DNA of 64,000 nucleotides from Parachlamydiaceae bacterium (GCA_013813265.1 JACCRY010000124.1:1-64000); one strand, 5' to 3'; positions 36,833-47,800 are shown, numbered from the stretch's first letter. The notes: generated by a model from the letters alone, not told the origin. A program made the numbers and translations.

Positions 36833-39800
36833 ATGAAAACTAATCCAAAAGATCATTCTTTAAAAAAAAGCATTCAAGATTATCGAAATAAGCTTTCTAA
36901 GCTCTGGGAAGATGATCAGATCTATGACTTAACTCCTGTAGCTGCAAAGTTAGCTCTAATCTATACAACTCTTGAAGACCGTCACAGGAAGGAAGCTATC
37001 GGTTCCGGAAGGTGCATCTATTTTTGGGACCGATCTAACAAGTCACTTCTATACCTCTATAGGTTTACTCCAGAAAATATAATCGATTATAAACTTGATA
37101 TTTCGCCTGAGGGACTTTTACATTTTGAAGGTGAGACTTTTAAAACTCCAAATGAGTTTATGTGGACTTTGACATTAAAAAAGCATATTGTTTATCAGCG
37201 CGCTAAAATTCAACCTGAAACGCCTTTAGAAGCAATTTTAAATCAAAAATTTGAATTTCATTATAGCTTGTACTGTCCACCCGAATATCCACCTTTGTTG
37301 CTTCATATTGCCATGTCAAATGAAGACTATGCCACAGCTGCTAAAATTCTAGATCATCCTTTTTTTGAAGGATCAGATGCTACCTCTGAAAAATTGAACT
37401 TCAGACTGGCCCATCTTTTGGAAACAGCCACAGGAAATGCAATTTGCGATAACCACATTTCCTTTTTAACATTTCTTTGTGAAAAATATGCGTTGCTTCA
37501 AAGTAACACATATCCCTTTATGCAGGCAATTCAGTACAAAAAACAAAATGTTGCAAAGCAGCTACTTGCAAAATATCCTAAAGATTTGCTCCCTCAATTA
37601 TTTGATGAAGGTATTCGTAAATGTGTTAAAGGTGGGGATCCAGAGGTCTTAAAATGGCTTCTAGCCCTTATTCCGAAAGAAATTACACGCTTGGCTCAAT
37701 TTGCCGATCCAGAATTTTTAGGGCTGCTTTTTGGGAAATTCGGAGATGAAGGTTTTGTAAAATTTATTAAGCGTTTGAATATCGATGTTCCCTGGGAAGC
37801 TTTGATGTATGAACTCGTAAAAAATCCTTGTGATCCAAAAAAGTACTTGCCCATGTATGTAAAAGAGGGCTACGCGCCAGAAAAATTACCCTTAGAATTG
37901 AAGGAAAAAATTATTTCGCAGAGTTTAAATTTTCAAGAAGTGCTAAAGCAATTTTTTCCTGCAGACGACTGGTCAGTGCTATTAGCTTTTTCATTAAATC
38001 AGGCTGTAGGTAACGAAGCTAGAGTGAAAGCATTGTTTGATTTGGGTGTCATTCCCTGCAAAGAAGATTTTGAAAAGCTTTTAAAAATTTCAATAGATGA
38101 AAGTATACGTTTAGACCATTTTAGATTGCTTTTAAGCGGTATTAAGGATCTTGATCATGCTAAATTAACACTTTCAATAGCTTCAGCTTTTGGGGAAGAA
38201 GCAATGAAGTCTGTTTTTGAGGCATTTCCTTTTCTCAGCCAAGACTTTGATTTTCTACAACTTTTAATGCAGGATATTTGGAAGGGATCCATTGCTGCAA
38301 CGGATCGTTTACTTGGTGAAATGCTCTCTACAGGCACATCAAATTCATTAGTAAAAGAACCTGAAGCTCAAGAAGAATTACCCAAAGATTCTTTTTCAAT
38401 ATTCTTGGAAGAGGGATACTTAGCACCCGTTTTGGGAAACAAAATATCAACCGACTTGCTTATCGAAGTTTTTTTGCCACATGATCAAATTGAGAAAATC
38501 GAATCTTTTCTGTTGGAAAAGAAAGAAAATATCTTTGAATTTTGGTTTAAGTCTATTTTTTCTGGATATTCAGGCTTTAAGGGTGACAAATGGGAAGGAT
38601 TAGCGGCTAGAACACTTTTTTTGCTAGAAGAAGATAAGCGTAATGAGTTGATCGCGAATGGATTCTATTATTCACATTTACAACTTACTTTACTTTGGCT
38701 CAGACAGTGCCCTTCACCTTCAACTGAAGCAATTTTTAATTGGTTTTCTACGGCTCTTGAATCATGGAATCCAGAATCAATCGAAGTTTTTACTGAACAG
38801 CAGCTCATTTATCAATTAAATGATAAAGGGGAGTCCTTTTTACAGCTGGCTGTAAAAATGAATTCAATTGAATTTTCAAGCATATTGCTTTCTCTTGGCG
38901 TAGATAGAGCTCATCTTGATAAAGAGGAAAATACTCCTTACAAGGAAGCGCTAAATAATCACCGCCTAACGATATGCCGACAATTAAAAGGGGAAGATGC
39001 TTTTCAAGAGATTGTCACTAAATTAACTCTAATGGAACCTACTGAAGTTGAAAGTTGGCTCTTTAAAGCTTTGTTAAATGGGTCTACTCGTGATCTGTTG
39101 CAGTTAACTTCCATGTTAAGGGACAAATCTAAGGATTTTAATGAAAATAAAGCAGGGGCCTTCTTAGCATGTTGCGATAAGGTAGATAATTTTATTCGCA
39201 CCTGCGCAACATTAATCGTACGTTTCCCGTCTCAGAATTCTCAACTAGAAATGCACGTCGGTTACGGGGAGACCTATGAAAACTATGAAATGCAGCAGAT
39301 AAGTTGGGGTGAAGTTTGCGAAATCCATTATCAAGAATTTTTTAAAGAATTTTTGCAAAAAGACCACGTTATCCTTGAACTGTTAATGAAATTTTCAAAA
39401 ACCCAATCTAAGAAAAAAAGTTATAATACGTGGCGCATGGGGTCAGAATTGGATCTGGTGACCCACTTTCATGGTAGATACTTTTTTTTCTGGCAACTCG
39501 CGCAAAAAGTCTATAAAGGTCTTTTAAAAGATCCTTTGCTTTATGAGGGGGAGCTTAAATTAGTTGAAGCTGGCTATCAAGTTCTCTATAAACTTGAGGA
39601 TCATACGTTAGTGGGTCTTTCCACTTTGCAAATCAGAAGGCCTTTTGACCGTTATGTTTTTAAGGCGCATATGTTGCACACAGGTCCCGCAGTCGTGTTG
39701 CAAATGATGCCGCATCTCAACACCATACTTAATGAGATCAAAGCTTTTCCCTTAACTCCAGGCCAAAAGAAGCCTCCAGTCGAGTTAAAAAGGAAGATTG

Positions 39801-40006
39801 CAATGCTTTTTTGGCTTGGATGTCATTTAGTACCCACGTCTAGAGGAAGCTCTCAGTATATGCTGATGATGCATAGATTGCTTTACAATATCCATGGTTT
39901 TCAGCCTACTCCTTGGAGCATGCAATATGTTCAGCCAGATTGCGTTGCGATCATGCTGCCCTTTTCAATATTCTTCTCAGAGTATTACGATCAGCTTATG
40001 GAATGA
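36833..40006 (+). CDS. large ankyrin-like repeat protein, first gene of an operon with cfa
   Basis: A 1057-aa protein without signal peptide or transmembrane segments. Degenerate ankyrin-type repeats are visible, for example PPLLLHIAMSNEDYATAAKIL near residue 155 and ESFLQLAVKMNSIEFSSILLS near 668. A distinct C-terminal domain contains FWLGCHLVPTSRGSSQYMLM near 991. I do not recognise that domain. The cfa gene begins 11 nt after the stop, so the two are probably cotranscribed. Translation may be controlled by the 36800-36828 hairpin. An ankyrin protein of this size is a reasonable host-interaction candidate. The ankyrin call is moderate because the repeats are weak. Confidence 0.65.
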   Translation: MKTNPKDHSLKKSIQDYRNKLSKLWEDDQIYDLTPVAAKLALIYTTLEDRHRKEAIGSGRCIYFWDRSNKSLLYLYRFTPENIIDYKLDISPEGLLHFEGETFKTPNEFMWTLTLKKHIVYQRAKIQPETPLEAILNQKFEFHYSLYCPPEYPPLLLHIAMSNEDYATAAKILDHPFFEGSDATSEKLNFRLAHLLETATGNAICDNHISFLTFLCEKYALLQSNTYPFMQAIQYKKQNVAKQLLAKYPKDLLPQLFDEGIRKCVKGGDPEVLKWLLALIPKEITRLAQFADPEFLGLLFGKFGDEGFVKFIKRLNIDVPWEALMYELVKNPCDPKKYLPMYVKEGYAPEKLPLELKEKIISQSLNFQEVLKQFFPADDWSVLLAFSLNQAVGNEARVKALFDLGVIPCKEDFEKLLKISIDESIRLDHFRLLLSGIKDLDHAKLTLSIASAFGEEAMKSVFEAFPFLSQDFDFLQLLMQDIWKGSIAATDRLLGEMLSTGTSNSLVKEPEAQEELPKDSFSIFLEEGYLAPVLGNKISTDLLIEVFLPHDQIEKIESFLLEKKENIFEFWFKSIFSGYSGFKGDKWEGLAARTLFLLEEDKRNELIANGFYYSHLQLTLLWLRQCPSPSTEAIFNWFSTALESWNPESIEVFTEQQLIYQLNDKGESFLQLAVKMNSIEFSSILLSLGVDRAHLDKEENTPYKEALNNHRLTICRQLKGEDAFQEIVTKLTLMEPTEVESWLFKALLNGSTRDLLQLTSMLRDKSKDFNENKAGAFLACCDKVDNFIRTCATLIVRFPSQNSQLEMHVGYGETYENYEMQQISWGEVCEIHYQEFFKEFLQKDHVILELLMKFSKTQSKKKSYNTWRMGSELDLVTHFHGRYFFFWQLAQKVYKGLLKDPLLYEGELKLVEAGYQVLYKLEDHTLVGLSTLQIRRPFDRYVFKAHMLHTGPAVVLQMMPHLNTILNEIKAFPLTPGQKKPPVELKRKIAMLFWLGCHLVPTSRGSSQYMLMMHRLLYNIHGFQPTPWSMQYVQPDCVAIMLPFSIFFSEYYDQLME

Positions 40007-40017
40007 GGAGCGCTAGA

Positions 40018-41148
40018 ATGTGGACAGAAAAATGGCTTAGAGAATTTCTAAATGAAGCTGGAGTGGAACTCAATGGACCCCGCCCATTTGATCCACAAAT
40101 TTTAGATGACCGTTTCTATTCTAAATGTTATCTCGCCCCCTCCTTGAAGATTGGAGATGCATACATGGAGGGGTGGTGGGAATGTGAGCAATTAGACGAG
40201 CTTTTTTTTCGGATCTTTCGCCACTATAATCATAAAGGTATCCACGGTAAAGGGCAGCAATTCTTACAGTGGCTCTGGAATACTTTTGTAAATTTGCAAA
40301 CTCGCGTACGCTCAATTCAGGTAGCTGAAATGCATTATAATTTAGGAAACGACCTCTATGCAGAAATGTTGGGTCAAACAATGGCCTATACTTGTGGCTA
40401 CTGGAAGCATGCAAATACGTTAGAGCAATCTCAATACGCTAAATTTGATTTAGTTTGTCGAAAGATAAATTTAAAAGAGGGAGAGAATGTCTTGGAGCTT
40501 GGATGTGGATGGGGCTCCTTTGCAAAATTTGCAGCAGAAAATTATGGTTGTAAAGTGACAGGCGTCAATATTTCTAGCGAACAAGTGGCTTATGCTACTA
40601 AGTACTGTGCTGGTTTACACGTGAAAATACATTTTTGCGACTATCGGGATTCAGAGGTTTATAATAAGGATAAAATTCTGTTTGATAAAGTGGTTAGTAT
40701 TGGGCTTTGTGAGCATATTGGCCCAAAAAATTATCGGACATTTATGGAAATTGTGTCGCAGAACATTAAGCAAGAAGGTTTGTTTTTATTGCATACGATT
40801 GGAAAAAATGTGTCCACTTTGGCTGTGGATCCTTGGATTCATAAATATATATTCCCTAATGGAATGCTTCCTTCTATAAAATTTCTTGCTGAAGCAAAAG
40901 AAGGCCTTTTTGTGCTTGAAGATCTTCACAATTTTGGAGCTGATTATGATAAAACTTTAATGGCTTGGCATCGAAATTTTGTTCAGAACTGGCCCACCTT
41001 ACGTTCTCACTATGATGAAAGATTTTATCGAATGTGGACGTTCTACTTACTTTCTTGTGCTGGGGGATTTCGAGCACGCGGAATGCAGCTTTGGCAGATG
41101 GTACTTTCTCCAAAAGGTGTTCTTGGAGGCTATGAAAGTATTAGATGA
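40018..41148 (+). CDS. cfa: cyclopropane-fatty-acyl-phospholipid synthase
   Basis: The start is ATG 40018, preceded by GAGGAG at 7 nt; the frame is open further back but overlaps the upstream gene. The 376-aa product has the whole Cfa family layout. An N-terminal lipid-binding part includes IGDAYMEGWWECEQLDELF. The catalytic domain contains HYNLGNDLYAEML, MAYTCGYW and the SAM motif VLELGCGWGSFAKFAAENYG with VTGVNIS, then VSIGLCEHIG. The enzyme transfers a methylene group from SAM to unsaturated acyl chains of membrane phospholipids. It probably shares the transcript of the ankyrin-like gene. Confidence 0.92.
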   Translation: MWTEKWLREFLNEAGVELNGPRPFDPQILDDRFYSKCYLAPSLKIGDAYMEGWWECEQLDELFFRIFRHYNHKGIHGKGQQFLQWLWNTFVNLQTRVRSIQVAEMHYNLGNDLYAEMLGQTMAYTCGYWKHANTLEQSQYAKFDLVCRKINLKEGENVLELGCGWGSFAKFAAENYGCKVTGVNISSEQVAYATKYCAGLHVKIHFCDYRDSEVYNKDKILFDKVVSIGLCEHIGPKNYRTFMEIVSQNIKQEGLFLLHTIGKNVSTLAVDPWIHKYIFPNGMLPSIKFLAEAKEGLFVLEDLHNFGADYDKTLMAWHRNFVQNWPTLRSHYDERFYRMWTFYLLSCAGGFRARGMQLWQMVLSPKGVLGGYESIR

Positions 41149-41156
41149 AAGAAAAA

Positions 41157-41252
41157 GCCGGAGATGGCTCAAGGCATAAAACGGCATTCTTAAGGCTGCT
41201 GCATTCCTGCTCTGACCTGGTTCGAACTGCTCTATTCCAAGAGGTCCCCGGC
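41157..41252 (-). ncRNA. ffs: signal recognition particle RNA (4.5S type)
   Basis: On the minus strand CCAGGTCAGAGCAGGAATGC followed by AGCAGCC is the conserved SRP RNA domain IV loop (E. coli equivalent CCAGGTCAGGTCCGGAAGGA). The ends close through GCCGGGGA (41252-41245) and TCTCCGGC (41164-41157), and a U-rich tract follows at once (41156-41147). The fold is the short bacterial SRP RNA without an Alu domain. It is convergent with cfa and its terminator touches the cfa stop codon. It binds Ffh and targets nascent membrane proteins. Confidence 0.85.
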
Positions 41253-41338
41253 AAAAGAGGCTCTTATGTCTGTTCGGATGATAACCCGTAAAGTCTAAGC
41301 ATATCGTACGATGTCATATAGTGCAATAGAAAAATATA

Positions 41339-41387
41339 ATTGGTGTAGAATGTAGGCATATATCAGGATATCAGGCCTGACACCAAT
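41339..41387 (+). repeat. short relative of the 9.2-kb MITE-like repeat
   Basis: Begins ATTGGTGT and ends with ATATCAGGCCTGACACCAAT, the same wording as the ends of the 9215-9313 and 9391-9491 elements. The middle is reduced to about 20 bp. It looks like an internally deleted copy. Confidence 0.55.
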
Positions 41388-41509
41388 AACGTTTAAAAGT
41401 TCACTTCACCTTTATTTTCTTCTTGTTAAATTATCTATTATGAAGTATGCTCTAATTCTAGTTGCATTAAAACTTAACTTATTAACAATTTCTTATAAGG
41501 CTTCACATT

Positions 41510-43900
41510 ATGCATTTTTATTCTGAATCAAACAACTTCGCTAATACATTATACACGAGAAGCCTTCAAGGCGGACCAAAAGATGTTCGGGCTGAGGCTA
41601 AGAAAAATTTAACGTTTAGTAGTGAAAAAGCTGATTACAATGCTTTTACAACAGCCTATCAAAATGAAGCAAACCGAAATGATTTTTTTGATAATGATAA
41701 TGTTGCTAAGGCATGGGCAGGTCGAAAGGTCACCGCAATTCCCTACATGATATATGGAGGATTTGTTGTCATTTACCATTTGGCTCAAGCGGCTCTAAGT
41801 TGTTTCATATGTACAGATTCCGAAAGTTGCCCAAGATCTGATGAAATTCTTAAATATGGATTTTGTGTTATTCGAGATCTGGAAGAGATTTACGGTTATT
41901 TTATATGTCTTTTTAATGACCAATTAGGTCTCTACCATATCCAACAAGCACAATTTCAGAAAGAATGCTATAAAGTTTATATTAGCAAACCTCCAGAAAA
42001 AAATATTGACCCATCTTCAACTCCTTCAAACAAACCTTTAAGTTTTGACAGACCTACAAAAATATCATTCGATTCTTATGAGGCTAATTCAGGTTTTAAG
42101 CATTTAAATGCAGAATTTACTAAAAAATATAACTTATCAAAAAACGCTTGGGGTTATGGTCCAGGAAAGTATGACATATCAGTAAGATCAGAAATTCAAA
42201 AGATCACACTTTCTGATTTTAAGAAGCTCTCTGATCTAGAAAAGGAAGAGCTGTCGATACATCTTTCTCTAAATCTGACACAGCTCTGTGAAGGTAAAAT
42301 CGAATTAGATGATTTTTTACTAAATAATGATGATGCTACATTAGAACTCTATACACTAGAAGATCTTATGTTCTTTGACCGTGCTCCCTTACAATTCGCT
42401 CTGATGGAGCCTGAGCAGCTTAAAGAGTTGTCATTAGCGGACTTACAGGGCAAGTCCGGCATGTTTAAAGTTCCGCATAAGGAAGAGCAACACGAATTAA
42501 CTTCTGTTGATAATGAAAAGGGTCCTATACCCAACTTCACTAAATTAGAAAAATCAAAAATCAAGTGTTTGAAGAACCTTTTTGATTCCTTGCTTTCAGT
42601 AAATGATGATCAAGTAAATTCTAGTGAAGATTTCAACCAAAATTCCACGCTTTTTGGGCTTCTTCATTTAAATGCGGAAAAGATCCAAGAGCAAAAAAAT
42701 AATTTTCCTCCTGTCGCTTTTGCATTTTTTGATCATGACCAGATTGCACAAATTCAATTGCACAAATTAAGTTTAGTACAAAATAAAGCCCTTTTCGACT
42801 GCTTATCATCATCTGAAGCACTAGGCCTTCTCAGTCAATTTGATAAAAAAGATGTAATTCAAGCCATTCATGCTAACGTATTGCCAAAGAGCGTTTTAAT
42901 TCATGTGTCTGAAAATTATTTCTCTAATATTCAACTTGATTTATTAGAATCGTCTACATGGGAAGGGTTATTCCCTACAAAAAACAAAGAAGAAGAAATC
43001 CAAGTAGATAAGGATCGCTTTGAACATTTTGACGATCAAGAGGTTGCTAAAGCTGTATTATGGAATAAGTTTAGTAGGTATTGTCTTAAATTGTTTTCTC
43101 CCAGTCAGCTAAAAGCCATAAAGGTTTCGGAGTGCGACGAAAAAATACTTATTGAGATGTTCGACAACCCATTTAATAAAGCCAAAACTGAGGAACAAAA
43201 AAAACAGTTTGCAGAACTTGACGATCAAGAGGTTGCTGCTGCTGTTTTATTGAACAAAATTAGTGGGTATTGTTTTTCCTTGCTTTCTCCAAGTCAGTAT
43301 AAAGCCATAAAGCTTACAGAGTGCGACGACCAAATAATCAATCGGATGTTGTTCGCCAACCCATATGATAAAGAGAAAACTGAGGAAAACAAAAAACGGT
43401 TTGCAGAACTTGACGATCAAGAGGTGGCTCGTGCTGTATTATTAAACAAGTTTAGTAGCTATTGTCTTTCATTGCTTTCACCCAGTCAGTATAAAGCCAT
43501 AAAGCTTACGGAGTGCGACGACAAAATACTTAATGAGATGTTCGACAACCCATATGATAAAGCCAAAAATGAAGAGCGCAAAAAACGGTTTGCAGAACTT
43601 GACGATCAAGAGGTTGCTCATGCTATACAAATGAATAAGTTTAATAAATACTGTCTTACGCTTCACTCACCTGGACAGCGTAGAATGGTCAAGCTTTCCG
43701 AATGTGATTCGGGTACAATCAGTGATATGTTCGAAAGACCTGGTAGTTCCTATTGCAATCCCGGTACTGAAGAGCAGAAAAAGCAATTCGCCGATTTTGA
43801 TGTTCAAGAGGTCGTCGAAGCAGTAAGATTAAATAAACTTGATAGTTATTGCCTGTCATTACTTTCACCTGAACAACTTAGCGCGGTAAACAAGAAGTAG
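41510..43900 (+). CDS. membrane-associated protein with tandem ~63-aa repeats
   Basis: A 796-aa protein. Residues about 75-100 contain one hydrophobic stretch (YMIYGGFVVIYHLAQAAL). The C-terminal third is a tandem array of four full and one partial copies of a unit of about 63 aa. Each unit reads approximately FAELDDQEVAxAVLLNK, YCLSLLSPSQ, KAIKLTECD and MFDNPYDKAKTEE. The units are very alike at DNA level, so recent expansion is likely. The 3' end is duplicated as a pseudogene at 55505-55902. The function is unknown. Repeat plus membrane segment would suit an inclusion or surface protein. No SD is obvious in front of ATG 41510. Confidence 0.7.
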   Translation: MHFYSESNNFANTLYTRSLQGGPKDVRAEAKKNLTFSSEKADYNAFTTAYQNEANRNDFFDNDNVAKAWAGRKVTAIPYMIYGGFVVIYHLAQAALSCFICTDSESCPRSDEILKYGFCVIRDLEEIYGYFICLFNDQLGLYHIQQAQFQKECYKVYISKPPEKNIDPSSTPSNKPLSFDRPTKISFDSYEANSGFKHLNAEFTKKYNLSKNAWGYGPGKYDISVRSEIQKITLSDFKKLSDLEKEELSIHLSLNLTQLCEGKIELDDFLLNNDDATLELYTLEDLMFFDRAPLQFALMEPEQLKELSLADLQGKSGMFKVPHKEEQHELTSVDNEKGPIPNFTKLEKSKIKCLKNLFDSLLSVNDDQVNSSEDFNQNSTLFGLLHLNAEKIQEQKNNFPPVAFAFFDHDQIAQIQLHKLSLVQNKALFDCLSSSEALGLLSQFDKKDVIQAIHANVLPKSVLIHVSENYFSNIQLDLLESSTWEGLFPTKNKEEEIQVDKDRFEHFDDQEVAKAVLWNKFSRYCLKLFSPSQLKAIKVSECDEKILIEMFDNPFNKAKTEEQKKQFAELDDQEVAAAVLLNKISGYCFSLLSPSQYKAIKLTECDDQIINRMLFANPYDKEKTEENKKRFAELDDQEVARAVLLNKFSSYCLSLLSPSQYKAIKLTECDDKILNEMFDNPYDKAKNEERKKRFAELDDQEVAHAIQMNKFNKYCLTLHSPGQRRMVKLSECDSGTISDMFERPGSSYCNPGTEEQKKQFADFDVQEVVEAVRLNKLDSYCLSLLSPEQLSAVNKK

Positions 43901-43997
43901 TATTCTATTACCTTGAAGCTAGAACACAAGATCGTGTAACTTAGATTCGATATACAAATTGTTGGACCTCAAACCCCGGTTTTGCCTCTTTCAGGGA

Positions 43998-44222
43998 TAT
44001 AACCGGGGAGACAAATATACCGCTCTTTCAGCTCGACTGTTTTTTCTGTTTAACCCATAGTTTGCCCTACCGGGACTACACTGTGGGGTTCTAATATATC
44101 GCTCTTTCAGAGCTGGTAGAACGAGCGAGTAATAGAACTGTAAGCTTAAATCTATCGACCCTGCAAAACATGGTAGGGTATGATAGCTCTGAAAGGGCAA
44201 ACCAGGGATTAGTGCCAAGGAA
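43998..44222. repeat. cluster of GCTCTGAAAGAGC-type extragenic palindromes
   Basis: Repeated palindromic words occur here: CGCTCTTTCAG, GCTCTGAAAGGGCAAACC, AACCGGGGAGACAAATAT and TTTGCCCTACCGGG. They appear in both orientations and can form hairpins. The same cluster accompanies the intact exbD at 55956-56222. Confidence 0.55.
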
Positions 44223-44227
44223 AAAAA

Positions 44228-44435
44228 ATGTCCAGATTTATTCGTTTACACAGCTCTCACAACGAAGCCGAGGAACCAGCTGTCAATTTGACTCCTCTGA
44301 TTGATGTTGTCTTTGTCATCTTGATCATATCATTGTGATTGCACCTTTACTTGAACTGGACAACATTGCACTCGCAAACTCCAGGGGCAGAACAAAATAT
44401 CGCTTGCAAAAATCACAAAAGATTGATTGCTTTAC
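44228..44435 (+). pseudogene. exbD 5' fragment
   Basis: Reads MSRFIRLHSSHNEAEEPAVN then LTPLIDVVFVILII, nearly identical to the start of the intact ExbD at 56232. A two-base deletion in the IIF codons shifts the frame into a stop after about 38 residues. Recognisable exbD DNA continues to about 44435 and is then lost. It is part of the left duplication copy. Confidence 0.8.
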
Positions 44436-44438
44436 ATG

Positions 44439-44491
44439 ACTGTTCCATTGGTCCTTAAACCTCAATGTTGGCAAAACGACAATGGAACAGT
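44439..44491. repeat. 12-bp perfect inverted repeat
   Basis: ACTGTTCCATTG (44439-44450) and CAATGGAACAGT (44480-44491) around a 29-nt spacer. It lies directly after the point where exbD similarity ends, so it may mark a recombination or insertion scar. Confidence 0.45.
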
Positions 44492-44803
44492 GATTGGTAA
44501 GAGGGAAATTTTGCAGAACGAATAAAAATGGAATATGTAACATCGCTCTTTCTGCGATTGTGGATTGCTTGAAAGAGATCAACAATGGGGAAAAGCCGCT
44601 AATTGACATTTCGCGGTTTTAGTCAAAAACACCCAACTAAGAAAGCAAATATCCATCTATACGAGTCTACTAGACAATAAGGAATTGCACAGAATGGAAT
44701 TTGTAAAAAAAGATCTCCATAAATCTAACCACTCGAGTCAATTTGCAAAACTGACGCCCAGCAAAAATTCTGACCAGATAGTCAGATTTCTCGGTCATTA
44801 CTT

Positions 44804-47800
44804 ATGAACCCTTTACTCTGTACTGGCTCTTTGCCATACACACATTTTATAAAGACCACGCAACAGGGGATCAAGGATGGAGACAACTCTGTCATCGGAT
44901 CCATCTTACTTTACTGTGAGGGAGTGCAAAGTAGCCATGATGTACAGGAAGCATTTGCCCTGCTTTTTCAAGTTTTTCCCCAGCTTAGCGAGCAACAACT
45001 TGATGGTTTTCTAAAAAATCAGCTTCCCATTTTACTACACCACGCCTCTATCCAGCAACAAGGCACCTTGAGTCTTCAGCTCGCCCTTGGGTTTACGGCA
45101 CGCAACAATGAGCTATTTTCCTCCTCTTTGCAAGCGATGCATTATTTTGCAAAATCCATCCAGATCGCCCACCATTGCAATGACCTGAGCAACATCCACC
45201 AATTGGCCTCTCAGCTGTTTATGACCATCATCCGACAGTTATTAATCCATGAGAATGCTTTTAAAAAGACTCTCGCTTTTTTTCAGAAACTCAGTCCGGA
45301 CGATCACTCTGCCTTTCAAATATTTGAGACTCATATTACCCGCATCAATCTTCTAAAGCGTTTCTACTGCGAGGAAAAGGACCATGAGGTCATTAAGAAC
45401 CTCTATAAACAAGCAAGCACTATCCTCTCTGACGTAAGCCCTGAACTAAAAAAACGATACATCCCATGCAGGGACCAGGTCCTCGCCGGATTAAACGAAC
45501 CCTGTTCTTTACCAGAAAAGAGGGCCACGGAAAGATATTGGGAAGCGCTCTTGATATTTCGGAATAGCTTTCAGAGCACAGGCAACATCAGAGATTTTCA
45601 GAAAAGTGCAACGGAAGCATTTAGGGAGCTCTTCAAGGTTTTCATTGAAGATGCACTTGCTATCTTAGGCCCCCCGCCTTCCACCTATAGCAAAATGAAG
45701 CATAGCCTTCCTTGCCATTTTGACATTCGTGCGATGGGCTCTCTTGGCAGGGAAGAAGTCTGCCCCTATTCAGACCTGGAATTCCTGATCCTTATTGAAC
45801 GAGAAGATGCTATCCCCTTTTTTAAAATGCTTGTTCATATTCTCGAGATCCAGATCGCCTCTTTAGGAGAAACCTCGACAGACAATCCCGTATTTACTTC
45901 TATCCATATCAAAAACCCATCAGGCCTTCACATCGATTATAGCCCCACTCAAGATATGAGACTCATCCAAACTCCGTTTAACATGGTCAAGTTGCAGAAT
46001 AATCCGGTAGACGACCCCCAAACTATAGAAAATACCGTCCTTAAAACGATCAGCCTCTACCAGAGCGACTCCTTCCTTTTTGCGGATTACCAGAAGGCTC
46101 TGGAGACGCCCTTAGAAGCTTGTCGTGAGAAGCGAGCCTATACTCTTTTTGCCGCTGAAGCTGCAGATTACAAAAAACGTTGGGAAAAACCCTTTGATCA
46201 AGCAGACATCGTGAATATCAAAGAACAGTATGTCAAGGTACTAAACTACCTACTCAGCGACATGGCCCTCTTTTGCAAAATTGCAGAAACCAACACGCTG
46301 GATATTATCGATGCGCTGGTCTCCCAAAAGATTTTCACTTTAGAAAGCAGATTTTTACTCAAGGAGAGCGTAGCCGCCATCTATAAGATCCGGATCCGCC
46401 TGCATTTGTACTACAAAGAGCAGAGAGAAGAGGCCTCTTGTCTACCAGATCCCTCTTTTGCAACTCTTTTACTAGAGGAACGCACTGCTTTGGAAAAATG
46501 CTACTGGCTCGTATTACGTCCGCTCTATACTCTCTTACAAAAAGTTGTAGATCCTGTCAGACGAGCAAATTTTAAAGAAGTTTTTAGCGAGGTTGATTTG
46601 GTCGAAATAGCCTTTCAAGAGAACCTATCTTTGCAATCAGATCCTCTCATTAAAATGATCGCTTCTCATCTGTGCCTCATCCAGGCTCCTTTAGATGTGC
46701 ATGTGAGGTACTTTACAACCCTTTCTAATGGAACCAATTTCTTAAGAGATAGCTACCTTGAAATCATAGAAAAAAACAATTTTCCTACGGTTTTTCAGAC
46801 GCTTCTCCAAATTCCAACTCGATTGAAACAGTCGACTTCAAGGATTCATGAAAAATCGATGAAATCCATCCAATACCGTGCGACGTCTCAAGGAAAAATC
46901 CCGTCTATAAAAGAGATAGAGCTAGCCGAGCTCTTTTCTGTCAAAAAGGCTCGAACGGAATTTTTGAGCACTCTTTTCGAAAGAAACTCTTCGTATGTAA
47001 CTATGAAAAGCAGTGATCATGGCACAATGATAGAAGCCAATTTTAAGGATTTAAATCAAGACCTCTCAAGACAAGCCTTTGTGCTTGGGGCTCTAACTGA
47101 CCAAGCCCAGTCTTCTTCAAAAAACCTCTGTGCTCTCATTTTGCAACATAGTCATCTACTCAACTCAACTCTCATGGATCCTCTTCTTTTCGAGAGGATA
47201 GAGCTGTTGGATCTTCGGTATTGCAACAAGATAGGTAACAGTACCATTCGTCTCATCGAAAAAAAATGCCCTCATCTAAAAATTCTTCTCCTCGCCGGAT
47301 GTACAGGACTTACGGAGATGAGTGGCTTATCCTACGGATTTTCACGTTTATTAAAATTCTCCAAATTGGAGCATTGTGATGTGAGCCATTGCAGTGAGCT
47401 ACGTGTATTGAAGCTTGATGCTCCTTGTCTACAAAAATTCGAGTACAAATACAGCCCTCTTCGATTAGAGGGGATAGAGCTTACCAATGCCCCTTTTTGG
47501 TGCACCTTGTCCACAGAAAAAGGCATTCCCCTCGAAAACGATTATGGCAAAGCGCTCGAATTTCACCAAAAAACTTTAAAGATTCAGATCCAGATCTATG
47601 GAGAAAACCATTCCAATGTGGCCGCAAGCTACAACAATATCGGCAACGACTATAACAGTCTCGAAGATTACGAAAAAGCACTGGAGCCTCACCAAAAGGC
47701 TTTGAAGATTAGGCTCAAGGTCTTCGGAGACAAACATCCCGATGTGGTCGCAAGCTACAACAATATCGGTGCGGACTATAGAAACCGCGGAGATTTTAAC

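Larger units (their letters stand above)
43493..44435 (+). repeat. left copy of a direct segmental duplication
   Basis: Contains the 3' end of the repeat-protein gene, the palindrome-rich spacer and the 5' part of exbD. The same order occurs at 55505-56400 with the intact exbD. Similarity starts at ATAAAGCCATAAAGCTTACG and fades within the exbD fragment near 44435. The copies have diverged by point changes and small indels in the spacer. Confidence 0.75.

Noticed and set aside
43998-44222. Repeated palindromes considered as a CRISPR array
   Set aside because: Units alternate in orientation and spacing is irregular, with no unique spacers of constant length and no cas genes nearby.
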